Under the pieces are notes generated by a model that was not told the DNA's origin, made no database searches, and saw only the letters and a list, made by a program, of their open reading frames with translations. A DNA stretch of 64,000 nucleotides from Aurantiochytrium sp. KH105 (taxonomy: Eukaryota > Sar > Bigyra > Thraustochytrida > Thraustochytriidae). Location: NCBI GenBank assembly GCA_003116975.1, contig BGKB01000008.1:1-64000 (forward strand). Reading direction: 5' to 3'. Each line of letters begins with the position of its first letter. The first letter of the stretch is position 1. Made by a program: the position numbers and the translations under genes. Shown in pieces: positions 38,830 through 49,067 of the stretch.

Positions 38830-39749
38830 TAATCCATTTCCCCCTACAGATCAGTGGTGGCAGGCAAAGTCTGTATCGTCGTCGCGAGTGCGAGCTGGCT
38901 AGATCCTCGGCTGGTGCCTGCTGCGGCCAGCGAGCGTGCAGTGTTCTTTCTTGATCGCTCCGCTGGCAGCGACCAATGGAGAATGAATGCCATTTCGCGC
39001 TCTTGCAAAGATTGTCATGATGGTTGTTGGTTGCAATAATAAACCGACCCGCCATGATGCAAGACCCGCAGCAGCCGCCGCTGCGACTGAACGAGCCGAG
39101 AGGGGGAGTGGCACGTGTATGGGGATCCTTATGGGAGTCCCGTCGCGCATGCGCACTAGGACTTTATATGTTTTACAGTAGCCATGAGGTGTCTTCGTCG
39201 GGACGCGTTTTTTCGCTCCCCTCGGCTCTCCTCCGTTTCCACTGCGCAATTTTTCCAACACTGCGGGTGTGTGCTAGTTAAGAAGTACGCGTAAGTACCC
39301 GCGACGCTCAGGGCGCTTTCGAAGTTCCGTGATTCCTTTCGCGACCACAATGCCGCACTGTCAGCCACCGCAGCCACTAACCTGTAAGTCGCCGCAACAC
39401 GCGCCCGCGCGACTGCCTCCTCTTCCCTCTCCAGCAACCACTGGCCAGCCCACCATCCAGCCTGTGCAGGCCTGCTGGACGCTCAGCCTGTAAGCAGCGG
39501 AAAGAAAAAAATGGACACTAAAAATTGCTGGATGCCCTCCCTCCTCAAACCCGCTGGGTAAGGACGATGAGAAAGGGAAAAAGTGGGGGGGGGGGCAGCG
39601 GCCACCGGGAAATCCCGGGTGGGGAGTGGGAGAATCACGGTGGCCGAAGAAGGAGGGGGGGCGGCCGGTAGGGGAGAGGGAAGGAGGGCCCTTGCGAAAC
39701 CAGCCACCCACGCAGGCGGGCAGCTGGAGCTGGCTGGCTGGTCAGACTG

Positions 39750-39815
39750 TCGGTCTGTCCGTCCGTTCGTCCGTCCGTCTGTCTGTCTGTCTGACTGTCT
39801 GTCTGCGTGTCGATC
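39750..39815. repeat. CTGT/CGTC tetranucleotide array
   Basis: Imperfect array of CTGT and CGTC units, complementary in type to the CAGA array upstream of the MOB-family gene. Confidence 0.85.
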
Positions 39816-40493
39816 TGCCTGTCGCAGTCGCGCGACCGGCCCGGCCTGCCCTTGCCTTCCGGCCGCGGCGCGCAGCGGAGGCCTCGAAATCGAGGCTCGC
39901 GACCTGTCGTCTCACGGCCGAGGAAGGAAGTTTGAAAGAAACTTTGAAAGAAATTTTGAAAGAAGTCTGGACATGGAGGGAAAGCAAGAAGGCCCCGTGT
40001 GCCGCAGAACTTCGGACGCTGCTGCTGCTGCTGAGTGCTGCGACGCCGGCAGCCAGACGCTTTACTGCCGCGGGCGAAGGGAGGGGCTGTGAGCGGGTGG
40101 TGAACGGGCCGCCCGAGCGGTGGACCGTGCGGCCAGTGGCGGGCGGGCGAGTGGTGCATCAATCGGTCGATCAATCGATCGGCCAGGAAGTGCGCGACCG
40201 GCGCCGGCTTGATTTGCAATTTCGAAAGTGCGTTTGTCAAAATAGTGAATTTGAACTTGAATTTGAATTTGAAACCAGCCGCCGGCCTCTGCCTGCCAGA
40301 CCGACGACCAGAGAAGCAAAGCTCGAAGAGCACGTGGGAGAGCGCGCTTCAGAGACGCAGCGGCGGCGGCAGCGGCGGTAGCGGTAGCGGCAGCGGCGTC
40401 GCGCGCGGGGCTCGGGGCTAGAGAGGAAGTCGGCGTGGGGAACAGCCAGACGCGCCGGTCATTCTGCAGGCCTTGATCCACCCATCCAACCAG

Positions 40494-40528
40494 AGGCGAG
40501 GCAAGGCGAGGCGAGGCGAGGCGAGGCT
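40494..40528. repeat. GGCGA pentamer array
   Basis: About six to seven units with one AAGGC variant, about 260 bp before the sulfotransferase ATG. Same pentamer as 8264-8330. Confidence 0.9.
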
Positions 40529-40788
40529 TGCTTGCCTTGGTGTCCGTCGTTCGCCCGTGCAGCCTTGGTGTTCGCCCGTTCGTACGCTCGTCCGCTCGTC
40601 TGCTCGTCCTCTTGGCGGGCGAGCGAGCGAGCGAGCGCTGCGCAGTGACGCGAAGCGCCCCGCCCCCCCCCCCTTCCCCCGCTCCGTGACCCACGTAAAA
40701 GGAAAAGTCGAAAAAGGCCAGGCGAGGCCAGGGCAGGCCAGGCCAGACCAGCCAAGACCCAGTCCAGTTGAGACGCAGCTACACCAAC

Positions 40789-42201
40789 ATGAAACAGCGA
40801 CGTGCGCGCGACGAAGAAGAAAAGGCAAGGGCGCAGGTCACGGCGCGCACATTATGGTGCGTGCTCGGCGCCGTCCTCGCGACAGCCTTCATCACTCTCG
40901 TGGCAAGCGTGGAGAGCAACCGAAAAGGAGTTTTGGGCAGCGGTCTTGCCGATGGAAATGTTCTCGTCGTCGCCATGGAGCGCCGTGAGATCGAAAACAG
41001 TTTTGATAGCGAGGAAATCGCAGAACGCAAATACAGAGATGAACTCAAGGAGGAGGTACTCGAAGTGGCCGGCGAGGAGGCAGCTGCGGACCTCGACAGT
41101 TATGAACAGGAGAGCTCCATTGCGGAGCTCGAGGAGGACGCCTTGGAAAACTACAACCGCCTTGTCGGTGAGGGCCCGCAAGAAGAACCGCCACTCTTTA
41201 CCTCACCAGAGGAGGCTCGCCTGCGCAAGCTGGCGCTCGAAGAGCTCTTGGCAGCGGGGGCTCGGAGCACCTTTTCGCTTTTTCAATCCGAGGTTCCGCC
41301 ACCAAAACTCATCTTCTCCAAGCTCCACAAGGTCGGAGGCACTAGTCTAGCGCTCGCTCTGCACAATGTCACACAATTCTACAATCTCAAGGGCGGACCC
41401 ACACGCGGCTTCTTTGTAAGCTACAAGCCGGGCAGGTGCCGCCACAGAAGTTTTGACCTCTTTTATCAGCACGCCTGGCGCGCTAAATGGATGACAGACT
41501 GCCTTCCTGGCGCTGCAATGGTCACCATCGTGCGCGAGCCCGTGAGCCGCTACATTTCCCACGGCACCTGGTACGACAATCGCCGCTACTTCATCGAGTA
41601 CCCCGACGAGCAGTGCGACTACACTCGATCCGACCACCGCAAACCCATTGGGGGCAGAAAGTATGTTTGCCATGACGACGCCCTTCGTAAGAACGTCACC
41701 TTTGCTACGCTGCTTAGGCGTATCAGCGAAAAGCCGAACAGGCCCAAGGCCTGTGGCGAGTCCTGCACTTGGCTCACCAAGCCTCGCAGCGCGGACCCAG
41801 CGGATGCCATTCGCGCTCTCGACCAAGACTATCACCTCTTCACCACGACAGAGCACCTCGATGACTTTATGGTCATGCTGGCGCTTCGCTTTGGTTGGTC
41901 ACTCGACACGATGCTCTACGAAAAGTGCAAGGATCAGGGCAAGGTCAAAATCTCGCAACGTGATCTCGTGGGTGAACACCAGTGGGCTTTGGACAAGATC
42001 AATCTCATCACCACAGAGGAGCGCAAGGTCTACGAGTTTGCCAAGCAAAGGTTTGAGGGCTTTCTGGCCGAGCTGGGCCCCGGCTTCAAGGGCATTGTTA
42101 AGATTTTCAAGGACAAGCTCGCAGCATTTCACGCGATGAAAAAGGCGGAGAGAAATGGCAGCCCACGCTGGCTTCCTCACCCCTCCGTGATGATGTGCTA
42201 A
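40789..42201 (+). CDS. Golgi-type membrane sulfotransferase
   Basis: 470 residues from the ATG at 40789. It is a type II layout: a short Arg-rich cytoplasmic start, one signal-anchor helix (WCVLGAVLATAFITLVA, about residues 24-42), an acidic stem to about 165, then a sulfotransferase domain. The PAPS-binding motifs are visible: the 5'-phosphosulfate loop KLHKVGGTSLA (about 178) and the 3'-phosphate motif VREPVSRYIS (about 247-256). Such enzymes transfer sulfate from PAPS to sugars of glycoproteins or polysaccharides in the Golgi lumen; the HKVGGTS and REPVSRY forms fit the Sulfotransfer_2 / carbohydrate class. Acceptor unknown. Thraustochytrids and relatives make sulfated wall or scale galactans, a plausible but inferred role. 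Confidence 0.85.
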   Translation: MKQRRARDEEEKARAQVTARTLWCVLGAVLATAFITLVASVESNRKGVLGSGLADGNVLVVAMERREIENSFDSEEIAERKYRDELKEEVLEVAGEEAAADLDSYEQESSIAELEEDALENYNRLVGEGPQEEPPLFTSPEEARLRKLALEELLAAGARSTFSLFQSEVPPPKLIFSKLHKVGGTSLALALHNVTQFYNLKGGPTRGFFVSYKPGRCRHRSFDLFYQHAWRAKWMTDCLPGAAMVTIVREPVSRYISHGTWYDNRRYFIEYPDEQCDYTRSDHRKPIGGRKYVCHDDALRKNVTFATLLRRISEKPNRPKACGESCTWLTKPRSADPADAIRALDQDYHLFTTTEHLDDFMVMLALRFGWSLDTMLYEKCKDQGKVKISQRDLVGEHQWALDKINLITTEERKVYEFAKQRFEGFLAELGPGFKGIVKIFKDKLAAFHAMKKAERNGSPRWLPHPSVMMC

Positions 42202-42764
42202 CGTCCACATGCTTTTGCGCGTATCATTTATTTCATGTGACTTGGGTCCTTTCGTGCAAGGCCCCTCGCAAGTCAATACATGCACGCCCCTTCATTCTCT
42301 TTCCTTTTCTTTCACAACACAGAGACCATCAAAGTTAGCCCGAGCAATTTTCCACCAAAAACCAGTCAAGCAATCAGGCAATTTAAATTTTCTCTTCTTT
42401 ATTCTTTTAAAAATCTTGGCGTCACCCTGCCCGCCTCTCGGTTAACTTTGCATGCAATACATTTCTTTCTCAATCCCATAAATAAGAATGCGGTATCCCC
42501 GGCGTGCAGTCATCGGCTCATCCCGCTGCGCGGCTGCCTCAGCGGCAAACTCAATAATGGAGGGTCTCGCCACAAACTTGAGGTCACATGACTTTCAGAC
42601 GCCTGCTTCGATGTGATACTGTACTTGTACAAGGTCCACTCTCCTCTGCACCGCCGTCTCTCGTGACCATCACCACCGCTGCTTCTACGACAACCCGTAA
42701 TTTGGTTTCCAAGAAGATCTGTAAGACAAGATCGAGAAGCGGCTCTGCATGAGCTGATTATCCA
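42202..42764. other. Convergent intergenic region
   Basis: 563 bp between the sulfotransferase stop and the phosphatase stop. AT-richer; presumed 3'UTRs. No gene. Confidence 0.5.
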
Positions 42765-45700
42765 TCATGGTTGAAGTGGTGCGAGTTGTGAGTCACTTTG
42801 CGCACGCGCAACGATGATTGGAGGGCCCACGGAATCCTCTGCGCCAGGAGGCTCCGCTTTTGAAGTCCCAACTGCATCGCAGCCGCCTTCAGCTTCGGCT
42901 TCGACATCGACGTCATCGGCATCTTGAGCAAGTTTCTCGTCGACGCTCTTCGAATTGTCATTTTCATTTTCGTTGACCTGGGCTTCGCTCCTGCCTCTGC
43001 TTCCGCCTGCGCTATCCTCCTTGTCGCCATCGCCGCTGTTGCTGTCGCTCTTGCTGAAAGATTTGGGGCCACGTTCGTTTTTGGATTTCCTGTCAGAGAT
43101 GAGAGAAGATAAGGAGCTCCTTGCTGCGCGTGCATCGCGGAGAGACCCTTGGGCGTCGTCAAGGGAAGTATTGATCATGAGTTCCACAAGAGAACCTTGG
43201 CGCTTTGAGGGACTTGAAGTTTTATGCGTACCACTGGCTTTGTGTTTCGCCATCAAATCCGAGGCCTCGAGGGTTGCAGCCGCGGGAAACTCGTGCGCTT
43301 CCGACGGCATGCTCGCAAGACCTTCATCGCGGCATGTCTGGTCATAGCGAAGAAAATATGCCCGCCAAAGTTGAAGATTTTTGGTGCCAAAGGCTGGACG
43401 CAAGGTTGCGCTCGCTGTTTGGGAGTCAGCCTGGTACGCGGGGTTCTCGAATCGCCCTGGGTCCTGCAACAGGTCATCCCACGCGCAATATGAGGTGAGA
43501 GGGAGCTGATGATCAAGGGCTTCCTTGCGTGTGTTCACTAGAAAATTGCCAAATTGAGCCGAGTACACACGATCCAAAATCGTCACGAGCAGGCCCTCGC
43601 TGAACTCGAACGCGGCAGGAAACTGGTGCAGGAGCTGCGACACGCAGTCCATAAATTGTACAAAGACCGGGGCTACGTGTGAGGAAGAAGCTTCGATAAC
43701 CTCCCGGGTGGAATTGGGTCCAGGAGGGGCTCCTGTGCCGTATCGCGTGCGAAACGCATGCCCCACCGAAAGCCAGTCCTTTTCCACAAGGGAAACGAAG
43801 CCACGAAGCGTGCGGTAATAGCCATCCATGCAGAGGACGGCGAGCGAGACGATTTGAGCTGTGCGATCCCAGCCGTCGGAGCAATGCACGAGGACAGACT
43901 TGCGCTCATCTTTCACAATCTGGACCACTCTGCAAGAAGCGCGGAGAATGTATGAGAGAAGGTGCATCCAGCGCGAGTCCGCCAGCTTGGTCAGCCATTG
44001 GATTTCAAACTCTACCGCCTCCTCGTCGTCGAGCTCAAAGGCCCCTGGGTGCATGTGCGCATCAGCCAAAACAAACTTGCCATGAGGGCCAAGCACGAAT
44101 TTTCGCTGCTGCTTGAGACGATGACCCACGAGGCGCTTGAGCTTGTTCATGCTTGCGCGCACAGTCTTGGTATTCTCCAGGTTCATAAATTCAATGGAGA
44201 CCGGGCTTTGGCCCGTGTGACTGTTATAGTTGGCAATGTCCTCAAAGCCGCCGCCAGCCTTGATACGGTTGGCGCTTGCGTTTGATGGCGGACGCGCATC
44301 TACAATGACGAGGCCCGACTTGGCTGTCAATGCTATTTCCCGAATCAGCTTCTCGTCAGCGATTGAACGCCGGTACCATGGTCCTGACTTGGGCTGACTG
44401 CAGCGGCAAATCGAAACGTGGTGCTCTGGGTCAATCCATGAGAGAATCGGGATGCGACGACGGATGCGAAAATCTGCCACGAGACGAAGCTCTGTATCGC
44501 TCACTTTAGTGGGCACGCCAAGGAAACGTGGGTACGAAGCGCAAAGGGCAAATGACTGATTCACGGTCGAGACGCGCCAATTCGGGTTGTCCCCCACGAG
44601 CCGCTCAAGCTCGGCATGATCGTCTACATGGCAGTCAAGACAGCACCCTGAGAATGAAAGCAAATCGTTCCCACGGGGCGGGGGATCCACGATCGAGTAT
44701 TTGAGAACGCAGGCAAATGCTTCGTGATGCTTAAAAGACGTAGCGGTTGGGAAGCTCAGCCGCACGAGCGCATGCTCGAGCTCATGAAATGTAGAGAAGC
44801 GCTGCTCCGAAACCATTCCAAGCACGACGAGGCGTACGAACCGTAGGTTTTTACAATAAATGTTCAAAATGCCCGCCTCGCATACGTCGTTGAGCAGAAT
44901 TTCGATGCGCTCGATGGACATGAGCGGGATGCACGCTACGGCGCGCGCGGGTGACTCGGGGCTGAAGATGATCAATTGAAATGTTGTCAGCACAACGCTG
45001 GCCTGCGGCTCATTTTCAAACCAGATCCGCTCAAAATGACCCACAAGCTTCTCGCCCGGGAGCATCCACGAAGAGGCCGACGAGCCGGGCATCGCAGGGC
45101 CTGACGCCGAGCCAGAGGCCGTCACGGAAGCGGTGCTGGCAGGATCGCCTTTGCGCGACGCGCGCGTGGCTCCCGTGACCGCGTTCATGGGCGCTGGTCC
45201 ATTCTGAGGCCCTTTCTTGGCCTCCAATTCCTGGAAGCAGCTCTTGCAAATACGGACTGGTGCGGAGTCAGGCTCAAGAACAGCGCGGAACTGCGAGCAC
45301 GCATTGCAGAAAACCATTCCGCATTTGCGGCAGTGGTGCTTTGTCCAATTTGGTGCCATCCACCAGAACTTTGTCTTGCACCCATAACACTCGGGAGCGA
45401 AATTTTTGGGAAGCCACGAGGTGGCTGAATCGCTAAAGTGCTGAAGCCGCCGCCGGTCCGAGGTTCTCGCTGATGACTTGGCCCCGGGCTGGTCGACTCG
45501 CTTGGGTGGATCAAAGGGCGACTGGTGCGGCTTGCTTGGTGATGCAGGCGCAGGATAAGACCCAGTCAATGACACTTTTCGTTGATGGACTGACGGCTTG
45601 CGCTCTCGCGAGGACGTCTTGGGATGCCGCAGGTTTCCAATACCAAATTTGCCCGAGGTTTGCCGTATCACACTCGACCCAAATTTTGCAGAGGCCCCAC

Positions 45701-46256
45701 GTCCAGCATCGTCATCTCGGCTCCTGCTGGTGCTTGTGCTGGGGTACGCCCAGCTCATCGGTCTCTTCCGAGGGTCACCGGGATCGGGCGCGGATCGAGG
45801 GGAGTCCGCGGAGGGGTCACCTGAGAAACCCTCTAGCGTGCCAAGATCCCCACTCGAGGCGCGCATACTTGCCACGGCTTCATCCTCTGCACTTTCAAGG
45901 CTCGCGGCCGGGACCGTCGCGGCTACTGTCGCTAGCGACTGCCCTGGGGCTGTGATATGTCGCTTGCTCAGCCTTCGCGCTAGCGACGACTTCGACTTGG
46001 CCCGCAGCGATTCCAGGCCCGTCGAGCCCGCCCGCTGCTGCCGCGGGTCGAGGCCCACCTCGAGCGCCGGCGTCACCTCGAGAACGGCGCCTAGGAGCAT
46101 TTCTTCGGCGTCCGAGGCGGACTCTGCGGCCGAGCCTGCGAACCCGTCCGAGTCGGCCTCCGTGCCCGCGTCGTCGTCGTCGTCCTCCTCCTCCTCCTCC
46201 TCGCCGTCCATCCACGCCGTGTGGAGCGGGGCAGCCGTGCGGAGCGAGGCCGCCAT
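42765..46256 (-). CDS. FYVE-GRAM-myotubularin phosphoinositide 3-phosphatase
   Basis: 1,163 residues from the ATG at 46256 (MAASLRTAAPL); the frame is open for 142 codons upstream but is low-complexity and Arg-rich. In order: an acidic and Ser-rich N-terminus; a FYVE-type zinc finger (about 295-350, TKHHCRKCGMVFC, VRICKSC) whose WxxD box reads WMAP, so it lacks the Asp; a GRAM/PH-like domain (about 400-510); and the myotubularin phosphatase with NPNWRVSTVN, FRIRRRIPILSW and an intact CX5R loop, VHCSDGWDRT (about 790). The C-terminus has a polar, acidic low-complexity tail. Active myotubularins remove the 3-phosphate from PI3P and PI(3,5)P2 on endosomes, and the loop predicts an active enzyme. 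The FYVE is N-terminal, not C-terminal as in human MTMR3/4. Single exon. Confidence 0.93.
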   Translation of the reverse strand: MAASLRTAAPLHTAWMDGEEEEEEDDDDDAGTEADSDGFAGSAAESASDAEEMLLGAVLEVTPALEVGLDPRQQRAGSTGLESLRAKSKSSLARRLSKRHITAPGQSLATVAATVPAASLESAEDEAVASMRASSGDLGTLEGFSGDPSADSPRSAPDPGDPRKRPMSWAYPSTSTSRSRDDDAGRGASAKFGSSVIRQTSGKFGIGNLRHPKTSSRERKPSVHQRKVSLTGSYPAPASPSKPHQSPFDPPKRVDQPGAKSSARTSDRRRLQHFSDSATSWLPKNFAPECYGCKTKFWWMAPNWTKHHCRKCGMVFCNACSQFRAVLEPDSAPVRICKSCFQELEAKKGPQNGPAPMNAVTGATRASRKGDPASTASVTASGSASGPAMPGSSASSWMLPGEKLVGHFERIWFENEPQASVVLTTFQLIIFSPESPARAVACIPLMSIERIEILLNDVCEAGILNIYCKNLRFVRLVVLGMVSEQRFSTFHELEHALVRLSFPTATSFKHHEAFACVLKYSIVDPPPRGNDLLSFSGCCLDCHVDDHAELERLVGDNPNWRVSTVNQSFALCASYPRFLGVPTKVSDTELRLVADFRIRRRIPILSWIDPEHHVSICRCSQPKSGPWYRRSIADEKLIREIALTAKSGLVIVDARPPSNASANRIKAGGGFEDIANYNSHTGQSPVSIEFMNLENTKTVRASMNKLKRLVGHRLKQQRKFVLGPHGKFVLADAHMHPGAFELDDEEAVEFEIQWLTKLADSRWMHLLSYILRASCRVVQIVKDERKSVLVHCSDGWDRTAQIVSLAVLCMDGYYRTLRGFVSLVEKDWLSVGHAFRTRYGTGAPPGPNSTREVIEASSSHVAPVFVQFMDCVSQLLHQFPAAFEFSEGLLVTILDRVYSAQFGNFLVNTRKEALDHQLPLTSYCAWDDLLQDPGRFENPAYQADSQTASATLRPAFGTKNLQLWRAYFLRYDQTCRDEGLASMPSEAHEFPAAATLEASDLMAKHKASGTHKTSSPSKRQGSLVELMINTSLDDAQGSLRDARAARSSLSSLISDRKSKNERGPKSFSKSDSNSGDGDKEDSAGGSRGRSEAQVNENENDNSKSVDEKLAQDADDVDVEAEAEGGCDAVGTSKAEPPGAEDSVGPPIIVARAQSDSQLAPLQP

Positions 46257-47237
46257 CTCGCGCAGCCGCTGCCGCGGCAGCTGCGAACTCCCCTCACTCC
46301 CTCTCTCCGTGCGCGCGCGCCCTCCTCCTTTCCTTTCCTTCCCTCTCCTTTCCTTTCCTTTCCTTCGCGCGTGCCCGTCCGCGCGGCGGCGTCCTTGGTG
46401 GTCTGCCTTGCGGTAAATCACGCCCGAGGTCGTTGCCCAAGATCTATTCCTTCTTCTTCGGAGTCGCAACTCATGAGCTAGTATCCTTCTCCTTCTCCCT
46501 CTCCTTCTCCTTCTTCTCCCTTGCCATTGCACTGTCGCGGAGCGGCCGCTCCAGAAAGGAGGGAAAAGAGAAAAAAAGAAAACGAAGCACATGCACACAC
46601 CTGGAGTGCGCGCGTGGACACTCTGGTGTACACACCTCCTTGGCACAAACTTCGACGGCGGGGGCAAGCTGAGCTGCCGCAAAAACCCTCCTTCCCTCCC
46701 TCCTTGCTGCCTTTCTGGCTGCCTGCCTGCCTGCAGCTGCCTGCCTGCCTACCTGCAGCTGTCTGCGCTGCGCAGCGGGGTCAGCGCAGAGCGCGAGCAA
46801 CTGCAACCAACGCGCGCGGTGGCCAGCTGCGCTGGCTGCAGCTGCGTGGACACCTCGGGCTATCCTAGACCTCAGCCTAGGACCTAGGCCTAGCTGCTAG
46901 CGTGATACAGACAGGGTTTGGTCTGCGGAGACCAGGACTGAAGGCGGCGTAATCCATAGAAAACGGCTACGAGGTCCTAACCCGCGCTTGCACGTGCCGC
47001 GCCAGCTGCAGCTGCTGATAAGGCTCGGCGAGGAGCAGTGTCACGAAAGCGACAATCGAGTCACACCGCTGCGCGGGCTCGCGGCGACCGTGGACAGAAC
47101 CCGAACTTGACATAGGAAAACTGCAGCGCGGGCGGCAGAGCGGAGGCGCGTACATTTGCCGCCCTCAGCAGCCGAGCGAGCGAGCGGAGTACAAGCGAAC
47201 GAACGAACGAACGAAAGTACGAACGCGCACGTTAAAC
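46257..47237. promoter_or_regulatory. Divergent promoter region between phosphatase and TIR-like gene
   Basis: 981 bp between opposite start codons. It holds CTTTCC repeats (about 46322-46370), a CTTCTC run (46482-46520), GCCTG repeats (46725-46760), and GAGC and GAAC tetramers (47168-47212) just before the + strand gene. No gene supported. Confidence 0.5.
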
Positions 47238-48686
47238 ATGGGCGCCACGTGCTGCGGCGGCCCTGCGCGGGCCCAGCGCCTAGGTAAGCAAGGGGGACTT
47301 GCCAGCAACATGAGGTCCCGAAGGTGGGGTAGGGGCGCTCGAATCCATAGTGCCCGACCGCGCACCCAAGGGGGGCCTCATGCGACCGGCATTGACTTCG
47401 GGGACCAGGAGGAGGAGGAGGATGAGAAGCTGGACCTATCTGAAGGAGGGGATGCTCTCGTCGTGCACAGCTTCTCTACGAATCGAATCTGCAAAAAGGT
47501 CCACGATGCCCTTAGCGAGCTCCACCTCACAACCCGAAGTTCGGCCGCAGCCAATAGCGATGACGACGACGACGACGACGACGAGGACCTCGAAGTGCCC
47601 AACACCATCACTGTTGTCGTCGTCACACCGTCTCTCCTTCACGACGCGAATGCCTTGCGCTACCTTTGCGCAGCAGTGGAAAATGAAGAGTCCACAAAGA
47701 TTGTTGTGCGCGTCAATGGGGTCGGAGATGATATCTTCAGCGAAGCGGTGGATGTGCAACACATGGCCAGCCAGGTCCAGACCGACATTCTCGGCATGCT
47801 CGACCGTCTTGGTGTCTCTGTAAGCGAGCTACAGAAGGCATTCAAGCACCTTGCCGAGTGCGATCACGTCGTGTGCTGTGTCGAAAATGGAAAGCCCAGT
47901 TACTTCGAAGCGAGACTGCTTCGCGTTTACACAAGAAGGGCTCTAAATTTGGTCCAGGATGGATCGCGGCTGACCAGTGGCATGACTTCGGGCGTGGGCG
48001 ACGTCAACGATCATAGCCAAGAGCACATGGAAGAGCGCGACCCTGACGTCATCCTTTTCCACGCTGAACGATCGAACCTTGAACGTGGCATTGTTGCACT
48101 TCTCGATGATCATCTGCCAAATAATTTTGCGTGCAGCTGGCTGGCTGAAGAAGAAGAAGAAGATTCTGACGATGACGATGACGAGGAAGATGACATTGAT
48201 GAAGATGACATTGACGAGAACATCGGCAGAAATGTCCCGGTTATTGATAGTCAACTGGCGACTGCCAACGAGTTCAACCCTGCGTCACACCCAGGCGCAG
48301 CTCATGCAAGGGAAGATCGTCATGCTCCAGTCATATTGTCAATGCTCACGCCTGCATTTTTCAACGATGAGGGTGCTCAGAGGGCTCTTTTCAACTACCT
48401 CAAAGAAGGCAAGGACATAACAAGGAAGATCATACTCTTGCGAACGTCCGAGGAGGGCCCCACTCTCAGCAGTCTCGAGAACTTGTTTGATGAGCTGGAA
48501 GGCGGTTCCCGGAGCGAACTACTTCGAGACGCCTCTACGTTTTCACTTGATCTCAGACTTATTGGAAACGAGCGAGAAGAACAGATCAAAGACTTGGCTG
48601 CGCTCGTCGAGCAGGTGTTCACACCTCGCCGATCAACGTGGCATCGCGCAAAGAGCGTATTCAGAAGGAGTTCTTCCGTGAGATAA
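47238..48686 (+). CDS. Lipid-anchored protein with two tandem TIR-like modules (tentative)
   Basis: 482 residues. The start MGATCCGG is a dual-acylation type N-terminus (Gly2, Cys5, Cys6). Two similarly built halves follow. Module 1 has a beta strand and helix (ALVVHSFSTNRICKKVHDAL, from residue 73), an Asp run (108-115), then a hydrophobic strand and helix (ITVVVVTPSLLHDANALRYL, from 124) and IVVRV. Module 2 has DVILFHAERSNLERGIVALL (270), an Asp/Glu run (304-327), then APVILSMLTPAFFNDEGAQR (363) and KIILL. This order resembles TIR domains (betaA, alphaA, later betaC/D with a Tx-S/A-x-F/L turn), with acidic inserts where the BB-loop region would be. No clear NADase Glu can be assigned. Similarity is by eye; it could be another flavodoxin-like fold. 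Function unknown; membrane signalling is inferred. Confidence 0.6.
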   Translation: MGATCCGGPARAQRLGKQGGLASNMRSRRWGRGARIHSARPRTQGGPHATGIDFGDQEEEEDEKLDLSEGGDALVVHSFSTNRICKKVHDALSELHLTTRSSAAANSDDDDDDDDEDLEVPNTITVVVVTPSLLHDANALRYLCAAVENEESTKIVVRVNGVGDDIFSEAVDVQHMASQVQTDILGMLDRLGVSVSELQKAFKHLAECDHVVCCVENGKPSYFEARLLRVYTRRALNLVQDGSRLTSGMTSGVGDVNDHSQEHMEERDPDVILFHAERSNLERGIVALLDDHLPNNFACSWLAEEEEEDSDDDDDEEDDIDEDDIDENIGRNVPVIDSQLATANEFNPASHPGAAHAREDRHAPVILSMLTPAFFNDEGAQRALFNYLKEGKDITRKIILLRTSEEGPTLSSLENLFDELEGGSRSELLRDASTFSLDLRLIGNEREEQIKDLAALVEQVFTPRRSTWHRAKSVFRRSSSVR

Positions 48687-49067
48687 TTGGAATTGCTGGC
48701 TGACCACTGCATTCTTCTCTCTCGCCTAGTCCACTTAGCCTTTTCTGACAACCAGGTATACACTCGAAAACTGAACCATAATTTTTCTCCTTTCAGATTT
48801 CTTTCTCGTGTGAAATCTTCGGCACTTCAGAATCTTTTGCGGCGCAAAGGCCAGTCATGATGGTTCTCCCTCCCAGAAAGAGCGACATCCTTGTTAAACG
48901 CCGAGGTATCAAGGCGGCTGCCTTGGGGAAAAAACGTCTCGGCAGGTCTGGATGCGCCCCCCCTCCCCTCCTTGCTCCCCTAAAAACCCTTCTGCGCCAT
49001 GCTGAGAGAATCCACATGCAGCAAGCGAGCAAGACTAATTCTCCTCTGCTGACCGTCGCAAGCAATC
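48687..49067. other. Convergent intergenic region
   Basis: 381 bp between the stops of the TIR-like gene and the FAD oxidoreductase. Nothing recognisable. Confidence 0.5.

Larger units (their letters stand above)
38220..40788. other. Long intergenic region rich in simple repeats; promoter of the sulfotransferase gene
   Basis: No ORF here is credible; those over 150 codons run through repeats or GC-biased DNA. Contents: a CG/TG run near 38326, the TCAA array 38734-38826, poly-G near 39583, a CTGT/CGTC array near 39750-39815, a GAAACTTTGAAAGAAA-type repeat near 39928-39963, a TTGAAY run 40248-40273, the GGCGA array 40494-40528, GCGA repeats near 40620 and poly-C near 40660. Confidence 0.6.

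Noticed and set aside
39626-40381. 251-codon + strand ORF upstream of the sulfotransferase
   Set aside because: Spans CTGT, GAAA and TTGAAY simple repeats; no conserved feature.
46257-46682. Upstream extension of the myotubularin frame
   Set aside because: No good start; encodes an Arg-rich low-complexity stretch from CTTTCC-type repeats in the promoter.
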